Of a stretch of 64,000 bases of DNA, positions 18,785 to 26,948 are shown in pieces. The position numbers and the translations under genes were made by a program. The notes under the pieces are model-generated. The model saw only the letters and a list, made by a program, of their open reading frames with translations, searched no databases and had not been told where the DNA came from. Position 1 is the first letter of the stretch; each line of letters begins with the position of its first letter. The stretch is taken from positions 2,383,001 through 2,447,000 of the forward strand of contig NZ_CP069396.1 of assembly GCF_016887565.1 (NCBI RefSeq). Direction: 5' to 3'. The DNA comes from Archangium violaceum (GTDB lineage Bacteria; Myxococcota; Myxococcia; Myxococcales; Myxococcaceae).

Positions 18785-20434
18785 TCAGCTCCGGTGCCCG
18801 CGCAGCCGCGTGTACACGTAGGAGACGGCCAGCAGCATCGCTCCGAGCAGGATGAAGGTGAGGATGCGCTGGTTCGGTGGCAGGCCCGCCATGTCGACGA
18901 GCACCAGGCGCCCCAGGGTGAACGCCAGCACCGCGAGGCCGACGAGGCGGTACCAGCGCTCGCGCAGGGCGAAGCCCAGGGCGAACAGGGCGAAGGCCGC
19001 CACGCCCCAGCCCAGCGTGTCCAGGTCCTTCGGCATGAGCTGGCCCAGTAGCCCCACCAGCGCGAGCCCCGCCCCGGCCGTGCAGAAGAGCTGGAACGCG
19101 GTGCGGCGGCGCCCCTGGAGCGGCGGAGGCAGCCGGGCCGACTCGACGACTCCGGACCGCTCGACGAGCGCGAAGCTCACGAGGAGCGCGGCGTACAGGA
19201 ACGCGCGGCCCGAGGGCGGCAGCCACGTGGCCCCGAGCGCCACGTAGAGAAGCCCCACGCCCACCACCTGCAGGGCGCTCGCGCCCAGGAGCCGCCCCGA
19301 GAGCCCCGTCACGAGCCCCACCGCCGTCCAGGCCCGCACCAGCGCCGTGTCCTCGTAGTGCGCGGGCATTCCCATCGCGAGCGTGACGACACCCGTGGCG
19401 AGGTACGCCTGCAGCAGAGAGAGGGGGGCGCCCCGCCAGCGGCCCACCGCGGCCCCCGCGCCCTGCGCCAGCGCGACGATGACGAAGAAGGTGAAGAGGC
19501 TCGGCTCGTCCCAGCGTCCCACCTCCAGCGCGCCCAGGGAGAGCAGCCCCACCCAGTTGAGCAGCGCGAAGGAGAGGCTCGCCCGCCGCGACAGCTCGCG
19601 CGGGTGGACCAGCAGCGCCACCGAGAAGAGGACGTAGTAGAGCGCGAGGAAGGAGAGGCTCAGCGCCAGCCGCTCGCCCGTGGGCTGGCCCGGGGCGATG
19701 GCCTCCGTGCGCATCGCCCAGACGACGTGCGTCGAGTAGACGGCCACCAGGCTCGACAGCGGCACGATGACCCAGCGGTTCTTCACCAGGAAGAAGAGCG
19801 CTCCGCCCGCCAGCAGCGTCGTGGACAGCAGGGTGAAGACGGTGATGTCGCTGAGCATCCCCGTGTGCAGCCCGAGGAAGAGCGCGATGCCCGCCACCGT
19901 CTCCGATTGCATCCGGTCCGCGATGACCACGATGCCCACCACGTGCAACGCCAGCAGCACCAGCGCGAGCGTCTCGCTGGGGATGACCCGCACCGAGGGC
20001 ACGAAGTGCAACGCGTACGTGACGAAGTAGGCGAGCGCGAGCCCTCCGCCGAAGACGATGCGCCCGAAGAGCTCGTGACGGCGCGACAGCCACAGGCCCA
20101 GCGCCGCGAGCCCCGCGCTCAGCAGGTAGCCCGCTCCCACCCGCACCAGCACGCCCAGCTCGCCGAAGTGGTAGATGATGAGGAAGGCGAAGCCGATGAT
20201 GAGCGACACGATGCCCACCCGGCTCAGCCAGTACGTGCCCAGGTGCGCCTCGAGGTCCCTCTTCTCCGCCGCGGGCTTGGGCGCTGGAGGGGCCGGCACG
20301 CCAGGCGCCGCGGGGGAGGGCGGCCGGACCGTGGCCGCCGTCTCCAGGTGCTCGATGCGCGCCTCCAGCCGGGAGACCGTCGCCTCCAGCCGGCGCACCA
20401 CCTCTCGCAGCTCCTCCGTGTCTCCCTCCGCCAT
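18785..20434 (-). CDS. DUF2339 polytopic membrane protein
   Basis: 549 residues. An N-terminal coiled coil (about residues 3-33, EELREVVRRLEATVSRLEAR) and a Pro/Ala linker lead into about 14-16 membrane helices. The transition LGTYWLSRVGIVSLIIGFAF is the typical DUF2339 start of the membrane part. The function of the family is unknown. GAGGAG lies just upstream of the ATG. It is separated from the Nudix gene by 48 bases in the same direction and may share its transcript. Confidence 0.8.
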   Translation of the reverse strand: MAEGDTEELREVVRRLEATVSRLEARIEHLETAATVRPPSPAAPGVPAPPAPKPAAEKRDLEAHLGTYWLSRVGIVSLIIGFAFLIIYHFGELGVLVRVGAGYLLSAGLAALGLWLSRRHELFGRIVFGGGLALAYFVTYALHFVPSVRVIPSETLALVLLALHVVGIVVIADRMQSETVAGIALFLGLHTGMLSDITVFTLLSTTLLAGGALFFLVKNRWVIVPLSSLVAVYSTHVVWAMRTEAIAPGQPTGERLALSLSFLALYYVLFSVALLVHPRELSRRASLSFALLNWVGLLSLGALEVGRWDEPSLFTFFVIVALAQGAGAAVGRWRGAPLSLLQAYLATGVVTLAMGMPAHYEDTALVRAWTAVGLVTGLSGRLLGASALQVVGVGLLYVALGATWLPPSGRAFLYAALLVSFALVERSGVVESARLPPPLQGRRRTAFQLFCTAGAGLALVGLLGQLMPKDLDTLGWGVAAFALFALGFALRERWYRLVGLAVLAFTLGRLVLVDMAGLPPNQRILTFILLGAMLLAVSYVYTRLRGHRS

Positions 20435-20524
20435 GCGCTCCTCGTGGCTCCAGCGCTCGGAGCCAGTCCGCCGCGCGGGCCGGACGTTACTCCGAACGTG
20501 ACGGGAGCGCGGGCGCTCGTTACA

Positions 20525-20875
20525 TCAGGTGAAGAGCAGCGGCCGGCACGCCCGCGCGAGGTGCAGCGCATCCCGCGCCAGCACGTTCGAGGCCATGTTG
20601 CCGTCCAGCCACGCGGCCCGTGCCACCTGGTTGCTCAGCTCGAAGCACAGCGTCGCCGTGCGCCGCGCCAGCCGGCTGTCCTTCTGGAGGGCTCGCGCGT
20701 TCAGCTCGCACAGCTCCGCGCATTGGCGCAACAGGCGCATCGGCTCGCTGTCGGCGCGCACGCCCCTGGTCGCCAATTGCTCCATCGCCGCCTCGCACGC
20801 GGCCTGACAGCTCAGGCTCGCGTCGATGCAGTGATGAATGTCGGCGGTCGCGCCTCCGAGTCGCACTCCTGACAT
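20525..20875 (-). CDS. Small helical Cys/His protein, Csp/DUF326-like
   Basis: 116 residues starting MSGVRLGGATADIHHC. The pattern HHCIDASLSCQAACEAA, then QCAELCELN, then LCFELS and ARACRP places Cys residues at helical spacing. This resembles the four-helix cytosolic copper-storage (Csp/DUF326) family, though the Cys count is lower than in known copper-storage proteins. I prefer ATG 20875 because GGAGGTGG lies 8 bases upstream; a longer in-frame reading to 21094 has no such signal. Metal binding is an inference from the Cys/His pattern. Confidence 0.6.
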   Translation of the reverse strand: MSGVRLGGATADIHHCIDASLSCQAACEAAMEQLATRGVRADSEPMRLLRQCAELCELNARALQKDSRLARRTATLCFELSNQVARAAWLDGNMASNVLARDALHLARACRPLLFT

Positions 20876-21249
20876 GCCCACCACCTCCACGGCGGCTTCA
20901 AAACTACGCACGTTCCCCCCAGCCGCAACCGGATCTGCCTTCCCCCAGCGCTCATGTTCAATCCGCTCCATGACGTGCGCGCTCGTGCCTACTGACATCG
21001 AGAAGGACGCACAGGAGCACACCCTGGTTCCCGGGCCGTTCTTCGAGAAACTCCGGCAAACCGCTCGATCAGCGCGGATGTCCTCCGTGCTCATGCAAGG
21101 GGGGCGCCTGGAGACGCGGACGGAAGATTCCGCTGCAAGTGGGTCCGGAGCGGGAGACAGGTGGGGAGGGCACGGCGGGGACGGGTACCCTCATACCCTC
21201 ACCCCGTCCCTCTCCCAGAGGGAGAGGGGTGGTTCTTGGGGGTGGTTCC
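20876..21249. other. Intergenic stretch without a convincing gene
   Basis: 374 bases between the Csp-like and RNase D genes. A plus-strand frame from about 20971 runs 96 codons, but its end is made of the low-complexity REP-like segment at 21190-21240, so I do not call it. Nothing else is visible apart from the hairpin listed separately. Confidence 0.5.
21208..21228. repeat. REP-like hairpin (CCCTCTCCC-AGA-GGGAGAGGG)
   Basis: Perfect 9-bp arms with a 3-base loop, preceded by CCCTCACCCCGT. This wording is a widespread intergenic palindrome in high-GC genomes. It lies at the 3' side of the minus-strand RNase D gene and may also act as its transcript end, although no T tract follows. Confidence 0.55.
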
Positions 21250-22419
21250 TCAGCCAGTGACGGGGTGTTGCGCCAGCAGGGTGAGGAGCTCCTCTCCGTA
21301 GAGTTGTACGCGCTTGTCTCCGAAGTAGGGCACCGCCCGGAGCTCATCGAGGTTCGCCGGGGGTCGTGACACGATCGTGTCGAAGATGGCGTTGGGCAGC
21401 ACCACCGAGGGCGTCACCTTGCGCGCCGTCGCCTTCTCCGCTCGCCACGCCTTCAGCGCGTCCTCGCGCTTGCGCCGGTTCGCGTCCTTCGGCCCTCGCT
21501 GCTCCTCCTGCTCCGGCTTCAGCTCGCCCCGGCGCGACTTCTCCAGCAGCTCGCGCACCAGCGCCAGCACCTCGTCCCCGTGCGTCCGCACGAAGGCCCC
21601 GCGCACTCCCGCCGCCTTCACCAGCTCCTTCGGCGTGCCCGGCGGCTTCACCGCGATGTCCGTGATGGCCATGTTGGACAGCATCCGCCCCATGGGCACG
21701 TTCTCCGCCTCGGCCCACTCCAGCCGCTTGCGGTGCAGCGCCTGGGCGATGGCGTTCGCCAGCAGCAGCTGCGTCGGCGTCAGCCCCGCCTTCGGCAGCT
21801 TAGGCTTGAAGTCCGCTCCCACGTCCGGCCTCGCCGCCGCCTCGTCGCACATGCGCTCGCAGTCGAGCAGCACTTCCTCGAGGATGCCCGCCTTCCGGCT
21901 CTCCTCGCGCACCTGGCGGCCCAGCTCCACCAGGTAGCGCACGTCGTTGGCGATGTAGTCCCGCATCCCCGCCGGCAGCGGCCGCAGCGAGAAGTCCGAC
22001 TGTTGGTGCTCCTTCGGTAGCTCCACGCCCAGCCGCTCGCGCGCCAGGTCCGCCAGCCCCACCTTGGGCCAGCCCAGCAGCGTCGCCGCCCGGTGGGTGT
22101 CGAAGAGGCCCCTCACCCGCACGCCCGCCTCGGCCAGGTAGGGCAGGTCCCCCGCCGCGGCGTGGAAGAACTTGGTGCGCCCGGGGTCCCCCATCACCGG
22201 CGCCAGCAGGGACGGCTCCACTCCCGGCTGTAGGGTGTCGAAGAGGAAGACGTCCTCGTCCGTGCCTACCTGGAGGAAGCACAGGCGGGCGCGGAAGGCG
22301 TGCATCGCGTCCGCCTCCACGTCCACGGCCAGCTCCGGAGAAGCCTCGAGCTTCCGGGCGGCCGCTTGGGCTCCCGGGGCATCCACTACGTCCTGCGCAC
22401 CTTGTGGGAAGGTCGGCAT
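21250..22419 (-). CDS. rnd: Ribonuclease D
   Basis: 389 residues. The DEDDy 3'-5' exonuclease domain begins with AVDVEADAMH (Asp33 and Glu35). It continues with FHAAAGDLPYL for the second Asp and NDVRYLVEL for the final Asp, preceded by YIA for the Tyr. A C-terminal HRDC-like helical domain follows from about residue 215. The size and two-domain layout match RNase D, which trims tRNA 3' ends. The start MPTFPQGAQD is chosen because the longer frame overlaps the divergent ttcA start. The shared 80-base intergenic region contains an AT-rich TGTTTTTT tract. Confidence 0.9.
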   Translation of the reverse strand: MPTFPQGAQDVVDAPGAQAAARKLEASPELAVDVEADAMHAFRARLCFLQVGTDEDVFLFDTLQPGVEPSLLAPVMGDPGRTKFFHAAAGDLPYLAEAGVRVRGLFDTHRAATLLGWPKVGLADLARERLGVELPKEHQQSDFSLRPLPAGMRDYIANDVRYLVELGRQVREESRKAGILEEVLLDCERMCDEAAARPDVGADFKPKLPKAGLTPTQLLLANAIAQALHRKRLEWAEAENVPMGRMLSNMAITDIAVKPPGTPKELVKAAGVRGAFVRTHGDEVLALVRELLEKSRRGELKPEQEEQRGPKDANRRKREDALKAWRAEKATARKVTPSVVLPNAIFDTIVSRPPANLDELRAVPYFGDKRVQLYGEELLTLLAQHPVTG

Positions 22420-22498
22420 GGCGGAAGGCAGGCTAGCGGACCAGGTGTGTACGTGTAGCGTGTTTTTTCCCCAGCCGCCGCTAGGATGACAACCGCCG

Positions 22499-23308
22499 AT
22501 GAATCCCGACGTCCTTCGCCTCGAAAAGAACCTGCTCGGCCACATGGGCCGGGCCATCGCGGACTACTCCCTCATCTCCGAGGGCGACCGCATCATGGTG
22601 GGTGTATCTGGTGGGAAGGACTCGTACACCCTGCTCTACCTGCTCCGGGAGCTGCAGCGCCGCGCCCCGGTGAAGTTCGAGTTGCTCGCGGTGAACCTGG
22701 ACCAGGGGCACCCGGGCTTCCCCGCCGACAAGCTGGAGAACTGGTTCAAGAGCGAGGGCTTCGCCTACAAGATGCTCAAGGAGGACACCTACTCGGTCGT
22801 CCTCGAGAAGACGCCCCCGGGCAAGACGCAGTGCACGGTCTGCTCCCGGCTGCGGCGCGGCATCCTCTATACGGCGGCGGTGGAGCTGGGCTGCACCAAG
22901 ATCGCCCTCGGCCACCACCGGGACGACCTCATCAACACCCTGCTGCTCAACCTCTTCTTCGCCGGCTCGCTCAAGGCGATGCCCCCCATCCTCAAGAGCG
23001 ACGATGGGCGCAACACCGTCATCCGCCCGCTGTGCTACGCGGCGGAGAAGGAGATCGCCGCCTACGCGGAGGCGAGGCAGTTCCCCATCATCCCGTGCGA
23101 CCTGTGCGGCTCGCAGGAGAACCTGCAGCGCAAGCGCATGCAGCGGCTGGTGGAGGAGCTGGGCAAGGAGATTCCCAACGTCCGGCAGAGCGTGCTGTCC
23201 GCCATGAGCAACGTGCGGCCCAGCCACCTGATGGACCGGAGCCTCTTCGACTTTTCCGAGCTTGTGCCCGAGGAGGGCGCGAAGCCCGAGAGCACACAGG
23301 CGCAGTAG
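22499..23308 (+). CDS. ttcA: tRNA 2-thiocytidine biosynthesis protein TtcA
   Basis: 269 residues. The PP-loop SGGKDS is at residues 37-42, and the Cys pairs C112-x2-C115 and C200-x2-C203 are those that hold the [4Fe-4S] cluster in Ttc[12 protein letters not shown] near residue 138 is also diagnostic. The enzyme thiolates cytidine 32 of tRNA using ATP. The gene is divergent from rnd and followed 35 bases later by the TerB-like gene. Confidence 0.95.
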   Translation: MNPDVLRLEKNLLGHMGRAIADYSLISEGDRIMVGVSGGKDSYTLLYLLRELQRRAPVKFELLAVNLDQGHPGFPADKLENWFKSEGFAYKMLKEDTYSVVLEKTPPGKTQCTVCSRLRRGILYTAAVELGCTKIALGHHRDDLINTLLLNLFFAGSLKAMPPILKSDDGRNTVIRPLCYAAEKEIAAYAEARQFPIIPCDLCGSQENLQRKRMQRLVEELGKEIPNVRQSVLSAMSNVRPSHLMDRSLFDFSELVPEEGAKPESTQAQ

Positions 23309-23343
23309 GACGGCAGCACGAACGATTCTGGGAGGGTTGGCGG

Positions 23344-24171
23344 ATGCCTCGAGAGCTGGCGGTGAAGGCGCGCAAGGAGCGGAATGCGGCGCTGGTGGAG
23401 GTGATGCTGCTGGCGGCCATGGCGGATGGCCGTGTGTCGCAGCTGGAGATGCAGACGCTGCTCAGGCGCGTCATCGAGCGCCCCGAGTTCGAGGGCACCA
23501 AGCCCGAGGAGCTCAACTCGCTGGTGGAGGCGAGCGCCCAGCGGCTGTCCAAGGCGCATGACCTGGAGGAGATTCTCGCCTCGTTCCGGGCGCGGCTGCC
23601 GGACCACAAGACGCGGATGCTGGCCTTCGGGCTGGCGGCATCCGTGGCGTTCTCGGACCACCGGGCCACGCGCACGGAGCTGGGTCTGCTCAAGACGTTC
23701 CAGGCCGCCCTCGGCATCTCCGAGGACGAGGTGGCGCAGATCATCGACGTCATCGAGGGCGGAGGCAGCCTGGCGGAGGCGCTGGGCGAGCCGCTGGAGC
23801 GGCTGTTCGCCGAGGTGATGGTGCTGGTGAGCGCGGCGGACGGGCATCTGAAGGAGGCGGAGGCGCGGGCGCTGGTGGAGAGCTTCGCGTCGGATCCGCT
23901 CTTCCACGACGTGAGCCCCGAGCGTGCCCAGGCCTTCGTGAGCGAGGCGGTGGCGGCGCTGGCCGCCGAGGGGTTGCCGGCGCGGCTCCAGGTGATGGCG
24001 CACGGGCTGACGACGCACACCCAGCGGCTGAAGGCCTACCGGCTGGCGACGAAGATCGCCCACGCGGGCGGTCAGGAGCCGAGCCTGAGCGAGCAGCGCA
24101 TCCTCAACATGCTCCAGGCCACCTTCGGGCTCGCGGACGACGAAGTCGCGCGGCTCGACCGCGAGGCGTAG
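23344..24171 (+). CDS. TerB-like domain protein
   Basis: 275 residues, all helical, without signal or membrane segments. Two similar halves can be seen: VEVMLLAAMADGRVSQLE (about residue 16) and AEVMVLVSAADGHLKEAE (about residue 156). Each is the acidic first helix pair of a TerB-type domain, which in characterised members binds metal ions or acts in envelope stress. GGGAGG precedes the ATG at 23344. It sits between ttcA and the PhnD-like gene with short gaps, so co-transcription is likely. Confidence 0.72.
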   Translation: MPRELAVKARKERNAALVEVMLLAAMADGRVSQLEMQTLLRRVIERPEFEGTKPEELNSLVEASAQRLSKAHDLEEILASFRARLPDHKTRMLAFGLAASVAFSDHRATRTELGLLKTFQAALGISEDEVAQIIDVIEGGGSLAEALGEPLERLFAEVMVLVSAADGHLKEAEARALVESFASDPLFHDVSPERAQAFVSEAVAALAAEGLPARLQVMAHGLTTHTQRLKAYRLATKIAHAGGQEPSLSEQRILNMLQATFGLADDEVARLDREA

Positions 24172-24196
24172 TAGGAGGAGGGACCCGCTCGCCACC

Positions 24197-25018
24197 ATGT
24201 CCGTCTCCCCTCCCACCACCGCGCGCTTCTCCTTCCGATTCGGTCTGCCGCCCTCGCTGGGCAATTCCCTGGCGCGCGAGCGGACCGAGCACCTGGCCTC
24301 GCTCATCGAGCGGGCCCTGGGCCGGAAGGTGGAGGTGGGCGTGGCGGCCAGCTACGAGGCGCTCGCGAAGGACCTGTTGGCGGGCCGGGCGGATGCCGTC
24401 TGGGCGCCGCCCTTCGTGTGCGCCCGGGTGGAGGCCATGGGCGTGCGGGTGCTGGCGCGCGGGGTGCGGCGGGGGCGCTCGTCGTACCGCTCGGCGCTGG
24501 TGGCGCGGGCGGGCTCCGGGCTGAAGCTGGAGTCGCTGCACGGCAAGCGGGTGGCGTGGGTGGACCGGGACTCGGTGGCGGGCTACCTGCTGCCGGTGGC
24601 GTACCTGAAGGCCAAGGGGCAGGAGCCGTCGAAGACGTTCGTCTCGCAGCAGCTCTCGGGCTCGTACAAGGCCTCCCTGGAGGCGGTGCTGAGTGGCCTG
24701 GCGGACGTGGCGAGCGTCTTCTGCCCGCCGGAGTCCACGGGGCTGACGTACGCGGACGGCGTGGAGGTGGTGCTCCCGGGCAAGGGGCGGGAGTTCGAGC
24801 TCATCGCCTACACCGAGGAGGCCCCGAACGATGGGGTGCCGGTGGGCATGGGCGTGGCGCCGGAGCTGGTGGGCCAGCTGGAGCGGGCCCTGCTGGGGCT
24901 GCACGAGAGCGAGGACGGCAAGCGCCTGTTGGAGGAGATCTTCACGGCGGAGCGCTTCGAGCCGGCCCCTCGCATGGGTTACCGGGCCCTCTACCGCGTG
25001 GCGCTCGCGAGCCTCTGA
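24197..25018 (+). CDS. PhnD-like substrate-binding protein without signal peptide
   Basis: 273 residues of the phosphate/phosphite/phosphonate-binding fold. The pattern EVGVAASYEALAKDLLAGRADAVWAPPF is the typical family core near residue 45, followed by YRSALVARAGSG and GKRVAWVDRDSVAGYLLP. The protein lacks a signal peptide or lipobox. No ABC permease or ATPase lies beside it. It may therefore be a cytosolic sensor or enzyme-like derivative rather than a transporter component. GGAGGAGGG is upstream of the ATG. Next gene 36 bases downstream. Confidence 0.7.
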   Translation: MSVSPPTTARFSFRFGLPPSLGNSLARERTEHLASLIERALGRKVEVGVAASYEALAKDLLAGRADAVWAPPFVCARVEAMGVRVLARGVRRGRSSYRSALVARAGSGLKLESLHGKRVAWVDRDSVAGYLLPVAYLKAKGQEPSKTFVSQQLSGSYKASLEAVLSGLADVASVFCPPESTGLTYADGVEVVLPGKGREFELIAYTEEAPNDGVPVGMGVAPELVGQLERALLGLHESEDGKRLLEEIFTAERFEPAPRMGYRALYRVALASL

Positions 25019-25054
25019 GTTGCGCCGGGAACGGCGAAGCCCTTTACTCGGGGC

Positions 25055-25606
25055 ATGCTCATTCCCACGCTCGTAGCGGGCTTCTTCGCGGGAGCCACCC
25101 CCCAGGTGGGGGACGTCGCGCCGGACTTCACGGTGGAGGACACCGCCGGCAAGTCGTACACCCTGTCCCAGATGGTGAAGCAGGGCCCGGTCATCCTGGC
25201 CTTCTTCCCCAAGGCGTTCACAGGTGGTTGAACGCGCGAGCTCTCGGCGTACCGGGACCGGTACGCGGATGTCGAGAAGCTCAACGGCCAGGTCCTGGCC
25301 GTCAGTACGGATGACAAGGAAACGTTGGCGAAGTTCAAGGAGTCGTTGAAGGCGCAGTTCCCGTTCATCCCGGATCCGGATGCGAAGCTGACGAACCTCT
25401 ACGATGTGAAGACGCCGGTGTTGAAGCTGGCCAATCGCTACACGTTCGTCATCGGAGAGGAGCGGAAGATTCTCCAGGTGGAGTCCGGCAAGGACGCCAT
25501 CGATCCGAACGGGGCCATCGTGTCGTGTCCCATCCGCAAGCCGAAGGCGGCGGAGTCGGGCGCGGACGCGGCGGTGAAGGAGGCTGGCAAGGACGCCAAG
25601 AAGTAG
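25055..25606 (+). CDS. Selenocysteine-containing peroxiredoxin (AhpC/TSA-like), TGA read through at codon 59
   Basis: The frame opens at ATG 25055 and runs to TAG at 25604-25606, 183 residues, interrupted only by TGA at 25229-25231. The TGA falls exactly where peroxiredoxins of the Bcp/AhpC type have the peroxidatic Cys. The context is [14 protein letters not shown], against the family motif FPKAFTPGCT.E. Upstream sequence ([21 protein letters not shown]) and downstream sequence ([30 protein letters not shown]) are both good peroxiredoxin in the same frame, with no shift. A hairpin of bacterial SECIS type starts 15 bases after the TGA. Family: reduces peroxides. Sec insertion also needs selA, selB, selC and selD, which are not in the window. 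A nonsense mutation is the alternative, but the exact position argues against it. Confidence 0.85.
25247..25266 (+). promoter_or_regulatory. Candidate bacterial SECIS element
   Basis: Stem GCGTACCG / CGGTACGC of 8 bp with loop GGAC (25255-25258), starting 15 bases downstream of the TGA codon. The loop is about 24 bases from the TGA and begins with G, which agrees with what is known of bacterial SECIS elements (short stem, G in the apical loop, 16-37 bases from UGA). Confidence 0.65.
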
Positions 25607-25627
25607 CGGGCGCCTCACGAGCGGGTG

Positions 25628-25660
25628 GGGTGACCGGGGCTTCTCGGGTTCCGGTCACCC
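25628..25660. terminator. Hairpin between convergent genes
   Basis: Perfect 10-bp arms GGGTGACCGG / CCGGTCACCC with a 13-base loop, placed between the stop of the selenoprotein gene and the convergent lipoprotein gene. No T tract is obvious. It probably ends both transcripts. Confidence 0.5.
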
Positions 25661-25673
25661 TCTCCGCGTGGGC

Positions 25674-26834
25674 TCAGTAGACCGCGAGTCCCACCGACCA
25701 CGAGCTGATGAAGGCGCGGGTGTCCGGGCCGGCGGTGGGCAGCCAGTCCTGGGTCCAGCGGAAGGTGAGCCCCAGGCGCGTGGTCAGCTCGAATTCCGCG
25801 AGCCCCCCGACGGAGACATAGGGCCGCGTGCCATGCGCGTCGGGCAGCGCCAGTCCGGCCGACGCGGACCAGGACTGTCCTCCACCGACGAAGGGGCCCA
25901 GGTGCAGGCGCCACAAGGAGATGGGATACCACTGGGCCTCCAGACCCAGGCGCACGTTGTAGAAGGCGTTGAAGTCGTCACCGCCGAGCTGCAGGCGCGA
26001 GTGGGCGAGCAGGCCGAACTTCCTCGCGGGGTAGTAGCCGAGCCCGAAGTGGAAGCCGAGGCTCCGCTGGCTGTACCGGCCGGGCAGTGTGAGGTGATCG
26101 TTGCCGGCGCCGAACTGGTACGAGAAACCCTTGCGGTTGAGCGGCGCGGACTCGCGCAGCCACATGCCGGCGCCCTCGTTGCCCGACAGCGTGGCCCTGT
26201 CGAGGTTGTTCAAATCCTCGCGGGTGAGCTCGTCGAGCGCGACGATGCGCTGCCCGCCATGCTCGTGCCAGAGGTGCACCGGGTGGTGCGGATGCACGGC
26301 GACCGTGCCCTCGTAGCGGGCCCCCTCGGTGGCCGCCAGTCCCACGCCGGCCGCGACGCCCACCACGATGACCGCCACCAGCAGCACGTGGATGTCGTTG
26401 ATGTTGCCGATGGAGCCGGAGCCGCTCGAGCCCGAGCTCGTGGAGGACGGCGTGCCTCCGGCCGACGACATTCCGCCGACGGGCGAGGCGTCATGGACGG
26501 AGGGCCGTTGTGGAGGGGGCGGTGGCTCGTAATAGGGCGCGCCGTAATCGAGGTAGAAGGACGGCACCCAGTGGCCGTGCAGGCCCAGTGAGTAGCCCGG
26601 TGGTGGCGCACCCACGGGCTCCTCCCAGACGGGGGCGGGCTCCGGCTCCGCGGCCGTCGTGAACTGTTGCACGGCATACACGCCCTGGCCGCGCTCCTGC
26701 GGCGGCGTCTCCACGAGGCGCTCCAGCTCCGTTCGTGAAACCTCGTAGTGGTGACCGAGGCACCCGCTCGTCAGCACCGCGACAAGTGTGATGAGTGCTA
26801 GCAACAGGTGACGCGGAATCGAGAGAAGTGTCAT
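25674..26834 (-). CDS. Putative outer-membrane-associated lipoprotein
   Basis: 386 residues. Signal peptide with lipobox LTSGC (Cys25). A Pro-rich region (GAPYYEPPPPPQRP) and a Ser/Gly linker follow. One hydrophobic helix lies around residues 154-176 (VLLVAVIVVGVAAGVGLAA). The C-terminal ~170 residues have alternating hydrophobic/aromatic strands (FHFGLGYYPARKFGLL, VRLGLEAQWYPISLW, GLTFRWTQDW) ending in Tyr, as expected for a small outer-membrane beta-barrel. I do not recognise a named family. ATG 26834 has GAGGGG upstream; a longer in-frame reading lacks a signal peptide. Divergent from the RCC1 lipoprotein gene (114-base gap). Confidence 0.72.
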   Translation of the reverse strand: MTLLSIPRHLLLALITLVAVLTSGCLGHHYEVSRTELERLVETPPQERGQGVYAVQQFTTAAEPEPAPVWEEPVGAPPPGYSLGLHGHWVPSFYLDYGAPYYEPPPPPQRPSVHDASPVGGMSSAGGTPSSTSSGSSGSGSIGNINDIHVLLVAVIVVGVAAGVGLAATEGARYEGTVAVHPHHPVHLWHEHGGQRIVALDELTREDLNNLDRATLSGNEGAGMWLRESAPLNRKGFSYQFGAGNDHLTLPGRYSQRSLGFHFGLGYYPARKFGLLAHSRLQLGGDDFNAFYNVRLGLEAQWYPISLWRLHLGPFVGGGQSWSASAGLALPDAHGTRPYVSVGGLAEFELTTRLGLTFRWTQDWLPTAGPDTRAFISSWSVGLAVY

Positions 26835-26948
26835 GTGCCCCTCTTGTGCGGGCATCCGGAGACACCCTGGCGAGCATGATAAGACTATTGCTCGCACGTG
26901 TGTTTGTGTTATCAGTGAGGGACGGGGCCGGCCAGCAAGGGAAGTTAA

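Noticed and set aside
21208-21228. Hairpin considered as intrinsic terminator of the RNase D gene
   Set aside because: No T tract follows on the minus strand and the motif is a common REP-type palindrome; kept as a repeat only.
25325-25606. A short 93-codon gene starting after the TGA of the peroxiredoxin
   Set aside because: It would lack the active site, while the frame is continuous upstream of the TGA with clear peroxiredoxin sequence; reading through is the better explanation.
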